DNA of 64,000 bases from Pontederia crassipes (taxonomy: Eukaryota; Streptophyta; Magnoliopsida; Commelinales; Pontederiaceae). Under the pieces are notes generated by a model. The model saw only the letters and a program-made list of their open reading frames with translations. It ran no database searches and was not told the DNA's origin. Shown in pieces: positions 16,422 through 28,089 of the stretch. Each line of letters starts with the position of its first letter. The first letter of the stretch is position 1. Both the position numbers and the translations under genes were made by a program. The stretch is from contig CM060186.1 of assembly GCA_030549335.1 (NCBI GenBank), positions 20,637,189 through 20,701,188 on the forward strand. The letters run 5' to 3'.

Positions 16422-17603
16422 TCAACTTCTGACGAGGCCGTAAGATAGAGCCATCAGCAGAATGGCGGCGTCCCTCTCATCCTGCGGAAATGGCCGATGC
16501 GTCGACGACGACGTGGAGCTTGTACCCAGAGTTAGTGTGACGTCCTCGAAGCAATCAAGTTTCGCCTGACTAGCCGTTTCTGCTCCGGCGAACTTGCACC
16601 GCTTCTTGAACGGCACAGTGCGTTCGTCGTCGACGACGAGTGGTTTCTTCTCCTTTCTGGCCTTCGTGGGAGCAGCTGGAGAAGGCATGAGTGTGCTGCC
16701 GTTTGCAGCAGCTGCCGCCGCCGCCGCCATTGCCCGTCTGGCCTTCCTTTGCCTTATCCCGCAAGCGTTGCAAAGCGACTGCAGCGAGATGGTCGAGATG
16801 CACGTCAGAGGCGCAAAAAGAGAAAAAAACGACCACTGCAGAGTGGGCTATGGTGCCTTGTTTGCATACCTTGGGACCGCAAGGGCCGCTCCTCCACAAG
16901 GGGGTCTTGGTCGTGTGGCAGTCGGAGCAGACTCGGACGACGTCTCCGCCGCTGGGCGAAATGTTGCCGTCACCCGTGCTGCCAAAAACGTGGTTCGCGC
17001 CGCCGCCGCCGCGATCTTGAGATGACCTCGTCTGTCTCCTCGTCCTGCTCGCCGCTGAGCGATCGGCGTTCATCATCTTCCTCATGATCCGTAGCTTGGA
17101 AGGCATCCACGCACACTCTCCTCCTAGTTCTTCTTCTTCTTCTGCTTTGACGTAGTGATCGCACAAGGACAACTTAAGATTTCTACCAACAGCATCGTCG
17201 TCCTGTGGACGCGATGGCAGTCGACATCTGATCGTTACACCATTGAAGGACTGATCGTTGGCCTGTACGTACCGTTGTCAGGAGGACGCAATTAAGATCT
17301 AATATGTAAGAACTATGTGCTTTGCACCACTATCGCAGGCCTGTACTTCTAGCAAGCTAGATCACGATCTTAATGTTGTGCATGCAAAAATTAATTACAT
17401 ACCTCCTCTTGTCGGTGACTTCTGTGATCTCCATGATCTCCTTGATCATGGAGAATGCTGAAGACGCCGGGACATGGAATAAACGGAGGCGCACGACCAG
17501 CTGCCATGTCCAAGGAAGGGCGATGACTGCCTTGGCCGTCGTCTTGGAACTCTGCCATATAATTCACTGTAGTCGAGGACTGGTTCAAATTGAAAGGGAA
17601 CAT
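16422..17603 (-). CDS. B-class GATA transcription factor with LLM motif (GNC/CGA1, GATA21/22-like)
   Basis: Zinc-finger DNA-binding protein of the GNC/CGA1 group, known in plants as cytokinin- and light-responsive regulators of greening and chloroplast development. Three exons on the minus strand: 17603-17403, 17262-16870 and 16778-16422, all phase 0, giving 316 aa. The start ATG at 17603 opens MFPFNLNQSS, the usual family N-terminus. A basic MPSKLRIMRK segment precedes the finger. The single type-IVb finger is C179-X2-C182-X18-C201-X2-C204, and intron 2 (91 bp) splits it after GPK, as in relatives. Basic stretches KARKEKK and FKKRCK are likely nuclear signals. The C-terminus carries AAILLMALSYG with LLM at 305-307, the defining B-GATA motif. 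Oddities: an eight-Ala run after the finger, and the exon 2 acceptor is uncertain because 17202 also gives phase 0 and a protein 20 residues shorter. Confidence 0.9.
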
Positions 17604-19560
17604 TGTGACAGTACAGACGACAGCAGCAAGAGAGGAGGGCCGGGGATGAGACCTTGCTTTGAGAGGGAGTGTTAGTTATCCTTGTCCCTAGATGAAGCTA
17701 GTAGGATCAGTATACACTACTCTATTATTAAAAAAAGAGTAAAGAACAGGAGGCCAAAGGAGTACTGCTGCTAGGAGACGACAGAGATGTTGATCAATTA
17801 ATTTTCCTGCAGTAGCAGGGTGTAAGGGTTCTCTTTCTGATGATCACCCCCATGTACTTTTATACTGCCTCAGAACGAGAGCAGATTAGCTGCTAAATCT
17901 AATTTGAGCGGTGAGGGGTACAAAAGTGATGGTAATTAATTCATAAAGAGAGAATTAAGAACAGTAGATAAAATATTTCCTGCAACTATACAATAGGCTC
18001 CAAAGATGCCATGTAAGGTCTGGCCATGCCCAGCAAATATTATATACTGCATGGAGGGAGACACCTCAGAGCACAAAAGGAATGATCCTTGGGTGAAATG
18101 TTAAACTAAGGAAGATATGTTTTCTTTCCCATGCAACTGTGCATTAGGTTCCAAGAAGCAATAAAAGTCTAGATCTGTCTTGTAAACCCTCCATGATACA
18201 GGACTTTGTAACACTTGCCAGCATCTGACCAGGACGTTCCCAAGATGAGGATATCTTGATAGGTTTGCATGGAGGCATCTCCCGGTAGTCGCCAAAGGGA
18301 GCATTTAATGCTAGCACCAAGTCTGTAATTATTTGACTCTCTACCTCTTTCTCTCTCCCCTGTAAAAAAGTAATAGTTGGATCTTAACATGCATGAATAT
18401 GTGCAAAGCTGATGAGATGCATGTCTCTGCTCTCTTTCTGCACCACATACTTGCAGACATACATATAAGCCAAAGTTAAGTGGTGGTTCTCCATGGTTTC
18501 AAGAAGCCAAATGGAGACATATAATACGATCAGGGAAAAGAAAATTACTTGTTGTTACATACAGCACCTGAAGTAGTAGTCATCTCATTTATTTTCAGAT
18601 ACGGAACTTTGTTCTTTCAGGGAGACAAGAGAGGTACATACATTTGGCTGAACTGCATTATTCTCTAAGTTCATCGCATCTCAGATTGTTACTGCTGTAG
18701 ATTCATTCGAGTATTGGATCTCTAAGCAGCTCAGCTAGGACATTTTAACTGGTCCAGAGTTAACTCGTGTAAGAAGATCTAGATCATAAGATTGCATTTT
18801 AAAGATGTAATATTGTTGAGGGGAAGTCATAAGAGTTTGGCACACCCATCAACTTATGGTTCGATTGGAGTTTGACTTTGAAGTTATTTATCATTATATA
18901 GTTTTACTTTTTCTTTACTAAACAGAAAAAATGTAATATTGTTGAAAGATGATTAAACAATGGTTGCAGAGTTCATTGACATAGTATAAGAGAAGTTAGC
19001 TGGTCTTTCTTTGTTTATATATATATCAGCTGATGATCACCAGAAATGGAGGTAAAATAGTAAGAAATCTGTGACAGTTTTACAAGTAAAGTAGGTAATG
19101 TATATATACGAAAGACCCCACTGCCAGGGCAAGTCCAACAGCGTATCCATCAACAGGATGCCTGCAAATCCTGTGCCAGAGTGGTGATATTTGGAGTTAC
19201 AAGACACCGCACAGACCATGCTACAGGGACCCATCTCTCTCTCTCTCCGCCCCCACAAGCTCCAAACAAAATTTCTTCCGTATCTTGGAAATACATTAAC
19301 CATATATTACCTAGAACCCCAGAATTATGTCAGGCATAAAATACATAGAGAGAGACAGAACAAGAGGACCACTCAATATGATCACCATAATGTTTGACCC
19401 CTCGACTTTTGTGTTAAATATATCTTTTTTTTAAATATATATACCCATCATCCTTTTTTCCTTTTTTTTTTGAGTTGGGGGTTTACAAATTCACTATTTT
19501 ATCTTATAAAGTAAAAAATCTTACGGTATTTTAATTATGAAAAGGTGACATACCACAGTT
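17604..19560. other. Upstream (regulatory) region of the GATA gene
   Basis: No gene or transposon termini recognised. This 2-kb stretch is less repetitive than most of the window and is where the promoter and upstream elements of the minus-strand GATA gene should lie. I did not find a motif cluster I could defend. Confidence 0.4.
17857..17864 (-). promoter_or_regulatory. Candidate TATA box of the GATA gene
   Basis: TATAAAAG on the minus strand about 255 bases upstream of the GATA start codon. It is the best TATA match in the upstream region and would give a 5' leader of roughly 220 bases. Position-based inference only. Confidence 0.5.
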
Positions 19561-19667
19561 TATACTCACATGAAAACATATTAGATGAGAGGTGTTTGGC
19601 TGCACAGCGTGATTGTAGAAAAAAAATAAAACATAACACTGAAGTGACTGCTTCTCTTCTTTATGTC

Positions 19668-21140
19668 TGTTAGTTTATATTTTTATATCTATTTTAACAT
19701 GAAAAAAGCATCATATTTTTTCTTATAGTGAATATAAATAATTTGCACTACATATATTTACCTTTTTTTTCTACATTTCAAATCATCCAATCACTTTTCC
19801 ACCCATATTTATATATTCTCCTTATATCGGCTGGTAATTTCCTTATCTGTTGCATAGGTGCAGACAATCTTTATTGGATGATTAGCGAGACAAGTGGACG
19901 TGGTGGGAGAGCGCGCAGCCTAATCAGATGAGTTTGGACCACAAGACAAGTGTCATCATCTGCATATACCATCTGACGAGATCACAGAGAATTAAGATGA
20001 CAAATTCTCACTTGAACAACTGTCGAAGATCAAACAACTAAAAAGGTTAATAGAGACAAGTGAAATAGATTGGAAAGAGGAGAACTAAAGGAAAGAGGAT
20101 ACAACGGAGCAAAAGCCAGAACAATGAGAGGGGCGGAATGGGAAGATACCGGAAACGAGAGCGAGGGAGAAGGATCGGAAGCAATGAGGAGGAGATCATC
20201 TTCGGTCACTCCTATGAGCAGGATAAACATTCGCTTTAATTTATGCCTTCTTTTCTAGATGATATCCTATTGCATTAACTTTTCTGTTAGCTTGAAGTTT
20301 AAGTTCAGTATGTCTAACTAATCAGCATATGAGGCTGAGGGATCATTTGATGGGTTTGGATTCAGTTTGATGTTTTTACTCGATTTCGGATGATGTACTT
20401 TCATGGTGTTTGATCTTATTGTTATTTCTGTGAATGCTGTGATTGCAAGTTCTTCTTCATACGATGATTTCCTTGAGAAGGGAACATATGTCGTTAACAA
20501 CATACTATGAGCCAAAATGTTAGCATGGTTGTAAAGAAAAGGAATCATAATAATGGTCTTTACTTTCTTATATAGAACGAATCGAAAAAGGGTTTCTACA
20601 AACTTTTAATATGATATCACCTAGAGTAAGACAACTAAAGGTTATCTTTCATGAGAATGAAATATTCCCACTAGTATCATCATCCGAATGCAATCTTAAA
20701 AGAAACAATATCTGTTCGCCGAGTTCCTTCACAAGAATGATCCATCGTGCTTCTGTTTTATATACTGTTAAAGCAATGATACTTATTCTAGATTTTACTT
20801 TCTCAAGTTTTCTAGTTAAACATGAAAACAACAAACAAATTACAAAATCTAAAACACAAAATACACTATTACTTCTTAGTCATTTACTTCTTCTAGTCAT
20901 TCCTTCTCAGTAAATGATACTCTCTCGACAGTATTAGTGAAACATAATCTAAATTCTCTCCCTGTGGATCGATCCCAATTTGTACGACGACGACAATTGT
21001 ATACTTGCAATTTGAGGAGTGTAGTTGGGATTATAACTTTAAAACTTGTTTATATTTCTGCATAAGAGAATTCGATCTTTACATACCCACATCTAGCGTG
21101 CGAATACTACTTTCCATGCTTACACAAATTTCTTACAACA
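19668..21140 (+). repeat. 5' LTR of the Athila-like retrotransposon
   Basis: This block is repeated in direct orientation at 31004-32496. In about 280 aligned bases (20330-20606 against 31670-31946) I counted 17 differences, 15 of them transitions, so the LTRs differ by about 6 percent and the insertion is old. High similarity clearly starts at about 19700 (TGAAAAA); the part from 19668 (TGTTAG) is weaker. If GTCTG is the target duplication the LTR would begin at 19670. The right boundary ACAACA at 21140 lies six bases before the primer-binding site. Confidence 0.8.
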
Positions 21141-21146
21141 AGTTTT

Positions 21147-21164
21147 TGACACCGTTGCCGGGAA
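21147..21164 (+). other. Primer-binding site, tRNA-Asp type
   Basis: TGACACCGTTGCCGGGAA just after the 5' LTR matches the complement of the 3' end of plant tRNA-Asp (TGGCGCCGTTGCCGGGGA) at 15 of 18 positions. This primer is used by Athila-type Ty3/gypsy elements. The changes fit decay by C-to-T and G-to-A mutation. Confidence 0.8.
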
Positions 21165-21299
21165 GTGTTTTTAAATTTGTTTCCTAAATACTGTTGATTT
21201 CACCAAACATCACTATTTTATACGCACCTTTTAGGGTTTTCTTTCTAATAGCTAGTTTTTTTGCACACTCATTTATTGGATTAATACTTTTGGTTCTAT

Positions 21300-22860
21300 G
21301 GATTATGCATGTCAAATTTTGCCAGTGAAGATGACGAATTCTTAGACTTTGAACCTGAGAGAGATAAAAAATCAAAGAATCCTAAGACCACAACAAGAGC
21401 ACATGAGAAGAAAGGCACGAGTAGTTTAGAAGGAGCTAGAAATGGCAAACAACCCTGATGCTTTACGACTCTTACATGAGTTTTGTACGCCAAATGCTCT
21501 AGGTCTAGCCTCTGGGATTGCTAGGCCGGATATATAAGCTAACAACTTCCAGTTGAATCCAACATTACTATTTGTCTTGAGTAATCACGCATATGCAGGT
21601 TTGCCTAATGAAGATCCAAATAAGCACCTCATTACATTTCTGGAGATACACTTTCAAGTGCAATGATGTTATCACAAATGCTATTAGACTCAAATTATTT
21701 CCTTTCTCGCTGAGTGACAGAGCTAAAATATGGATAAGATCTCTAGAGTCTGAAACCACCTGGACATGAGACAAGCTTCTATCAACTTTTGTAACCCGTT
21801 TCTTTCTCCCTGGAAGTATCATAACTATGAGAAATCAAATCACATCATTTTATCAATGGCAAACAGAGTCAATCTATAAGGCATGGGAGAGATTTAAGGA
21901 TATGTTGAGGAAGTGCCCACACCACAGATTTCAGGAGTGAATGATGGTTCAAACATTTTACATAGGTCTTACTCCTCAATGTAAAAGTACTTTGGACTCT
22001 ACAGCATGTGGCACGTTTATGAACAGAAACCAGGAAGATGGATACTGATTGAAGAAGTTAGTACAAATTATCACAACTGGATGCTAGACAGAACAAATCG
22101 TCAACCATATTCTGAGAAGACACTGAGAATGAATAACTGGGATGAGTTTTCTAGTAGAGTAGAAGGCCTTATACAAAGCGCGATGAATCAGAATAAGGCG
22201 ATGCAACAGGAAATTTCCAATATTTGCTTAGCAGAAACTATGCTTACCAGCCTAAACCTTAACCCCACATGGTGCGTAACTGTGGATCGCCAGACCACAT
22301 GATGACCAACTGCACATCAATTCCCTATCAAGTGCAAGAAGTATCTGGTGAGCAAGTAAATGCACTTGTGCCTTATGGTCAAAATCAATATTAGTACCAA
22401 GGGGGGCAACAACAACCCCAAAGTAGACAGAGACAATGGAGGTCTTTTATCAAATCCAATTCACTTCTTTCTTATGATGGCAACAATTATCAAGGAGCAC
22501 CCCAACGACTTCGACTATCACAATATCTGAGACCTTCAACACCACCTAATAATCTACCACCCTATCTAGCATTACCTCAACCACCAAGCTAATGCACCTG
22601 AAAGCCTTGCTGCACATAACAATATACTTGAGAATCAAATAGCCCAGCAATCTACTTCATCCTCACGTACCCCAGGAACTTTTCTAAGTCAACCAAAAGT
22701 AAATTCTAGGGACTAGTGTAAAGCAGTGGAACTATGAAGTGGAAAGCAACTGAAGGACCCAATGAGACTAGAGGAATCTCAAATATTTGATCTATCGAAT
22801 AATTCGAAAATGACATAACTGAAGAGACAACCAGAGCAGAAGAAAGAAGGTAAATACAAT
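21300..22860 (+). pseudogene. gag remnant of the Athila-like element
   Basis: Starts near 21441 (MANNPDALRLL). The retrotransposon gag core follows in pieces: GLPNEDPNKHL near 21600, a PFSLSDRAKIW-type segment near 21705 and WQTESIYKAWERFKDM near 21860. A CCHC-like knuckle (NCGSPDHMMTNC) lies near 22270-22310 and a Gln/Pro-rich tail follows. In-frame stops (for example near 21536 and 22394) break it. The wording of the core is that of Athila-group gag. Nucleocapsid-like role in the intact family; non-functional here. Confidence 0.8.
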
Positions 22861-22915
22861 CAAAATATCGTTCCATTTCTGTAGAGGTTGTCTAAATCTC
22901 AGAAGGATCACAATT

Positions 22916-24240
22916 CACTACAAGAAAATCACGATTTTTCGACGGATAATTTTCGACGGTTCTAAATCCGTCGCAATTTGCGACGATTCCGTTTTCGACG
23001 GTTATGACCGTCGAAAATAATTTATATTATTATTTAATTTTTCGATGATTAGGAATGTCGATATTTTCGACGGATATCCATCGCAATTTCCGACGACTTT
23101 TCCGACGGTTACGACCGTCGAAAATAAAAAAATTAAATTATATATTTTTAATATTATTATTAAATTTTTTCGACAGATTTTTCGACGATCACGATCATCG
23201 AAAATAAAAAAATTAATTATATAATTAATTATATTATTATTTAATTTTTTGACGATTAGGAACGTCGATATTTTCGACGGATATCCATCCGTCGCAAAAT
23301 CCGCCGCAATTTCCGAAGGTCGTAACCATCGGTAAATGTATAATAATATCATATAAAGAGTATTTTATTAATATAACTAGCGACGATCCAAACCGTCGCA
23401 ATTACCGACGGTTCAAACCGTCGGTAAAATAAAAAATAAATATTATATATAACTAAATATATTTTCGACGGTCACAACCGTCGGTAATTATAAAAATATT
23501 TAATATTTACGTTTTCGACGGTCGAAACCGTCGGTAATTAAAATTTTGTTATCCCGCTTTTTTTTCCCTTTTCCCGCTTTCTTTCCACTTTTTCCCTTTA
23601 TATATATTCCTCCTTCCTCTTCTCTCTCTCCCTCCTCCCTCCACTCCTCTCTCTCTCCCTCCTCTCCTCTCTCTCTCCCGGCCGTGAGCACCCTCTCTCG
23701 CGCGCCGGACGCCGGCGACCCTCCCAGACGCCGACGACCCTCTCCCGCACCGGCGACCCTCTCCCGCGCCGGCGTATCTCTCTCTCTCCCGCTCCGCGCC
23801 GGCGTGTCTCTCTCTCTGTTGTTGGCTGGATCCGGCTGTGGCCGTTTGGATCTGGCCCCCAGTGGCCGATCGACCGCCAGGCAGCCGGTTCCGGCCTCCA
23901 GCGTCCGGATCCGGCTGCCTGGCGGCGGATTCGGCCTCCAGCGACCTTTTTCGGCCTTTTTCGGCGGTGGAAATATCGACGGTTCGAACCGCCGAGGACT
24001 TTTCCGGTGGTTGCAACCGTCGAAAAATTTCGACAAGTCGAACCGCCGGGGACTGTTCCGACGGCCAGAACCGTCGATATTTTCGACGTATTTTTTCAAC
24101 TGTCGCAAATCCGTTTGCGACGAGCGTTTTTTCGACGGATCAATTTTGACTGAAAAACCGTCGGTAATTGCATTACCGACGGTTTTCGGGCTAATTACCT
24201 AAGGTCCGGACCGTCGGTAATCTGCATTTTTCTAGTAGTG
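22916..24240. mobile_element. Non-autonomous CACTA transposon nested in the retrotransposon
   Basis: Complete 1325-bp element. The left end is CACTACAAGAAAATCACG and the right end ...TTTTTCTAGTAGTG. Both sides are flanked by ATT (22913-22915 and 24241-24243), the 3-bp target duplication expected of CACTA elements. Both arms are packed with subterminal units of the form CGACGGTnnnnACCGTCG, each a small palindrome, where the family transposase would bind. The middle (23580-23970) is not transposase: it has a TATATATA box at about 23598, a long CT-rich tract and a GC-rich block. No transposase is encoded, so movement would need help from elsewhere. Confidence 0.93.
23580..23970 (+). other. Promoter-like and GC-rich cargo inside the CACTA element
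   Basis: TTTATATATATTCC at about 23597 is followed by about 90 bases of almost pure CT repeats and then a GC-rich block with repeated CGCCGGCG words. This looks like a plant TATA box, pyrimidine-rich leader and first-exon start. A long open frame crosses it on both strands, but the translation is low-complexity and matches nothing I know. It may be captured host promoter or exon sequence, or just biased composition. Confidence 0.35.
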
Positions 24241-24257
24241 ATTCGCATGGTTCATGG

Positions 24258-27200
24258 AGATTATAAAAAAAATTGCACATCAACATTCCATTTGTAGAAG
24301 CTATTCAGCATATGCCATCGTATGTTAAGTTCCTGAAAGATATTTTGTCTAAGAAGAGGAAGATAGATGTTCATGAAACTATAGCTCTGACTGAAGGAGC
24401 AAGTGTTGTTATTCAGAATAAGTTACCACCGAAATTAAAAGATCTAGGGAGCTTCTCAATACCCTACGAAGAAGGAAATCTTCAAGTAGACAGAGCCTTG
24501 TGTGATCTCGGGGTAAGTGTCAGTTTAATACCCCTGTCCCTTTGCAAGAGATTAAATGCTAATGACTTGAAGCCAATCAATTAAACTCTTCAACTCATAG
24601 ACAGATCAATCAAAAGATCTTATGGAATTTTAGAGGATATTCCTATTAAAGTGGGAAAATTCTATATTCTCGCCGATTTTGTGGTACTGGATATAGTAGA
24701 TGACATAAATATACCCCTAATCTTAGGACGGTCATTCCTTTCCATAGTTGGAGTAGTCGTAGATGTGAAGAATAGTCGACTCTCATTTCAATTAGGGGAG
24801 GATCGGATTGAGTTCAACCTATCACAAATCATGAAATCTCCAGCATATGAAGATTGTTGCGAAGCCTCTCTGATGTCATAGATGAAGCCATCAGAGAAGT
24901 CATTGCCCTAATCGCCATTCCATACCCTATGTAGTGATGCTTAACATCTGAAGTGAGTGAGCATATTGATGACCCTCAAGGAGAAATTTGCTCAGTTATG
25001 ATCAACTCCCACAATACTTTCGCTCATGAACTAGACGTGCTCCAACCCATTGATTTGACCAATGGAGATTCTCCAAATGAAAATGCTCTTCCAAAGGTAG
25101 ATATGAAGAAACTCCCCTCTACTTTGAGGTATGAATCTCTGGATGAAAACTCTACATTTTCTATCACTGTTAATTCTGCTCCAGGGAAAGAACAAACAAC
25201 TGAACTTCTCACTGTCCTTAGATGACATAGAAAAGCCGTCGGATATTCCATGGCTGATATTAAAGGTCTTAGCTCTTCCCTTTGCATGCATAGAATTTCC
25301 CTTGAAGATAATGTGAAACCCTCTAGAGAAGGACAAAGAAGACTAAATTCCATCCTATAGGAAGTGGTTAAGAAAAAAGTTCTAAAGCTTTTAGATTGAG
25401 GCTTAATCTATCCCATTTTTGATAGTTAATGGGTTAGTCCAATTCAGGTGGTCCCAAAAAAGGGTGGGATGATGGTAATTGAAAACTTTAAAGAAGAGAT
25501 GATAGCTACTCGCACAACCACAGGTTGGTGGATGTGTGTAGATTTCCGAAAGCTTAACAAGGTCACAAGAAAAGATAATTTTTCTTTACCTTTCATTGAT
25601 CAAATACTTGAATAACTTGCTATGCATGATTATTTTTACTATCTTGACAGTTTCTCTAGCTTTCTACAAATACATATACACCTCATTGATCAAGAGAAAA
25701 CTACTTTTACTTGTCCTTATGGTACTTTTGCTTATCGACAAATGCCATATGGTTTATGTAATGCTCTAGCTACTTTTCAACGCTTTGCTATATTCTCTGA
25801 TTTTATCGAAAAAATTATGGAAGTGTTCATGGACGATTTTTCCATCTATGAATTCTCTTTTCCCCAATGTCTAACAAATCTTGATCGAGTGTTATAGAGA
25901 TGCGAGAAAATTAATTTAATTCTAAATTGGAAGAAGTGGTCACTTCATGGTCCATTAGGGGGTTGTTCTGGGACACGTCATATCAAACAAAGGAATTGAA
26001 GTAGATGCAGCAAAGATTGAAGTCATTGCTCAACTCCCCCACCTGTCAATGTAAAGAGTATTCGCAATTTTCTGGGGCACAAAATTTTATAGACGATTTA
26101 TCAAAGATTTCTCTAAGATTGTAAGACCCCTTACAAATCTTCTACACAAAGATGGAGTTCATTTTTTTATGCCGAGTGTCTTACCACCTTTCATCTGCTT
26201 CGGACAACATTAACTTCAGCTCCTACCATGTGACCTCCAGATTGGATACTGTCATTCAAAGTTATGTGTGATGCTAGTGATTCCTCTGTCGAAACTGTAT
26301 TGGGACAAAAGGTGAATAAACTCATGCACATCATCTACTATGCCAATGAGTCACTTGACTCAACCCAGCAAAATTATACCACTACCGAGAAAGAGCTACT
26401 AGCTGTAGTATACTCTATGGAAAAAGCTATCATATACACATATCATTCTGCCCTCAGGCACTTGTTTTCAAAGAAAGAAGCAAAGTCTCGCCTAATACAG
26501 TGGATCCTTTCTCTACAAAAGTTTGACATTGAAATTATAGACAGATGAGAATCAAGTGGCAGGCCACCATTGGATGCCAAGGATGTCACACAACCAATAC
26601 GTGGAACATTATCAGATGATCACCTCCTGTCAATTACTCCAATGCCATCGTACACAAATATCGCCAATTACTTGGCAAGGGGAGTAATACCACCAGATCT
26701 CATGAGATATCAGAAGAATAAATTCTTTAGTGACATCAAGCACTATTATTGGGATGATCCCTTCTTGTTTAAGGAATGTTTTGACGGGATGTTGCGCAGA
26801 TGTGTGGCAACTGAAGAGACCAAGGATACCATTGAATCCTATCACACATCCCGCCTAAGGTGGACATCGGGTACACAGCGCACAGCTACCCGCATTCTCC
26901 AATCAAGTTTTTTCTGGCCAACACTCTTTAGAGACATTCATTAGTTTGTTTCTTCATGTGATTAAAGTCAACGGTCGGGAAATATCAAACAACGACATGA
27001 GATGACATTACATGGACTTCTCACAATAGAATTATTTGACATATGGGGGATAGATTACATGGGTCCATTCTCGAATTCTGGGGTCTATAAATACACACTG
27101 GTTGCCATTGATGATTTTTCTAAGTGGGTCGAAGCAGTCCCCACTGTGCGATGTGATTCCCATTCAGTCCAAAAGCTTTTTACCAAGATTATCTTCCTAT

Positions 27201-27900
27201 GATTTGGTATGCCAAGATTAGACATTAGTGATGGAGAGAAACATTTTATTAAATGATAATTTGAAAGCCTCCTAAAGAAGTATGGCATTTTCCACAGGGT
27301 ATCCACACCATATCATCCGCAATCTTGTGGATAGGTGGAGGTATCTAATCACCAAATCAAAAGTATCTTGAAGAAAGTAGTCTCCCAATCTCGAAAGGAC
27401 TGGAGTTCTAAGTTAGATGATACATTATGGGCTTATCGAACAACATTCAAAACATCTCTTGGAGCCACACCTTATAGATTAGTCTATGGAAAATCTTGTC
27501 ATTTACCAATCGAATTAGAGTATAAGGCACATTGGACAATCAAATCGATCAATACAGACATGAAAGCTACATGCGAACAATGACTACTGAGCTAGATGGA
27601 TTATGACTTATAGCTTACGAGAATTCTCTCATATATAAGGAAAAGTCCAAGTGATGGCATGATAAAAAGACCCTCTGAAGACATTTCAGTGTTAGTGATC
27701 AAGCCCTATTATTTAACACCAAATTCAAATTCTTTCCTGGTAAATTAAAGACTAGGTAGTCTGATCCCTTCACTATTACTCGAATTTATGATTCTGGGAC
27801 TATTGAGTTAGAGAATGAACGAGGTGAATGTTTCATAGGTAATGGTCAGCGTGTGAAGCACTACACACCTTAGGATTTTCATGGAACGGTGGAGAACCTC
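24258..27900 (+). pseudogene. pol remnant: protease, reverse transcriptase, RNase H, integrase
   Basis: Domains follow in the Ty3/gypsy order. The protease-side region at 24273-24880 contains the aspartic signature DLGVSVSLIP (usual DLGA) near 24505. Reverse transcriptase spans about 25400-26100 with FRKLNKVT, TFTCPYGTFAYRQMP, GLCNA and the catalytic FMDDF near 25830. RNase H at 26250-26560 shows VMCDASD and TTTEKELLAVVYS. Integrase at 26740-27580 has an HHCC-like start, then DIWGIDYMGPF and KWVEAVPT. Stops lie near 24583, 25397, 25612, 25897, 26546 and elsewhere. Reverse transcription and integration machinery in the intact family; dead here. The nested CACTA element separates it from gag. 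Confidence 0.88.
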
Positions 27901-28089
27901 ACTCTCTCACCACTTTACATACCTTCCGTCTAATGGAATGTGAGGTTGTCTAGTTAAAGACATTAAAGATAGCGCACATGGGAGGCAATCCAGCCATCTA
28001 CTCTTTTTCCTTTCCCACATTCCTTTAACCTTTTTACAAAATCTACCTTCTTAATCGAATATTTAGCGTACCAACATATTCATTTTACC

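Noticed and set aside
16594..17025. Plus-strand open frames of up to 143 codons opposite the GATA gene
   Set aside because: They are mirrors of the GC-rich GATA exons; the minus strand has the zinc finger, LLM motif and splice sites.
23546..24202. The longest open frame in the window (218 codons, plus strand), with a 202-codon frame on the opposite strand
   Set aside because: It covers the CT-rich and GC-rich cargo and the subterminal palindromes of the CACTA element. Both translations are low-complexity (Ser/Pro/Arg or Arg/Glu/Gly) and open only because of base composition.
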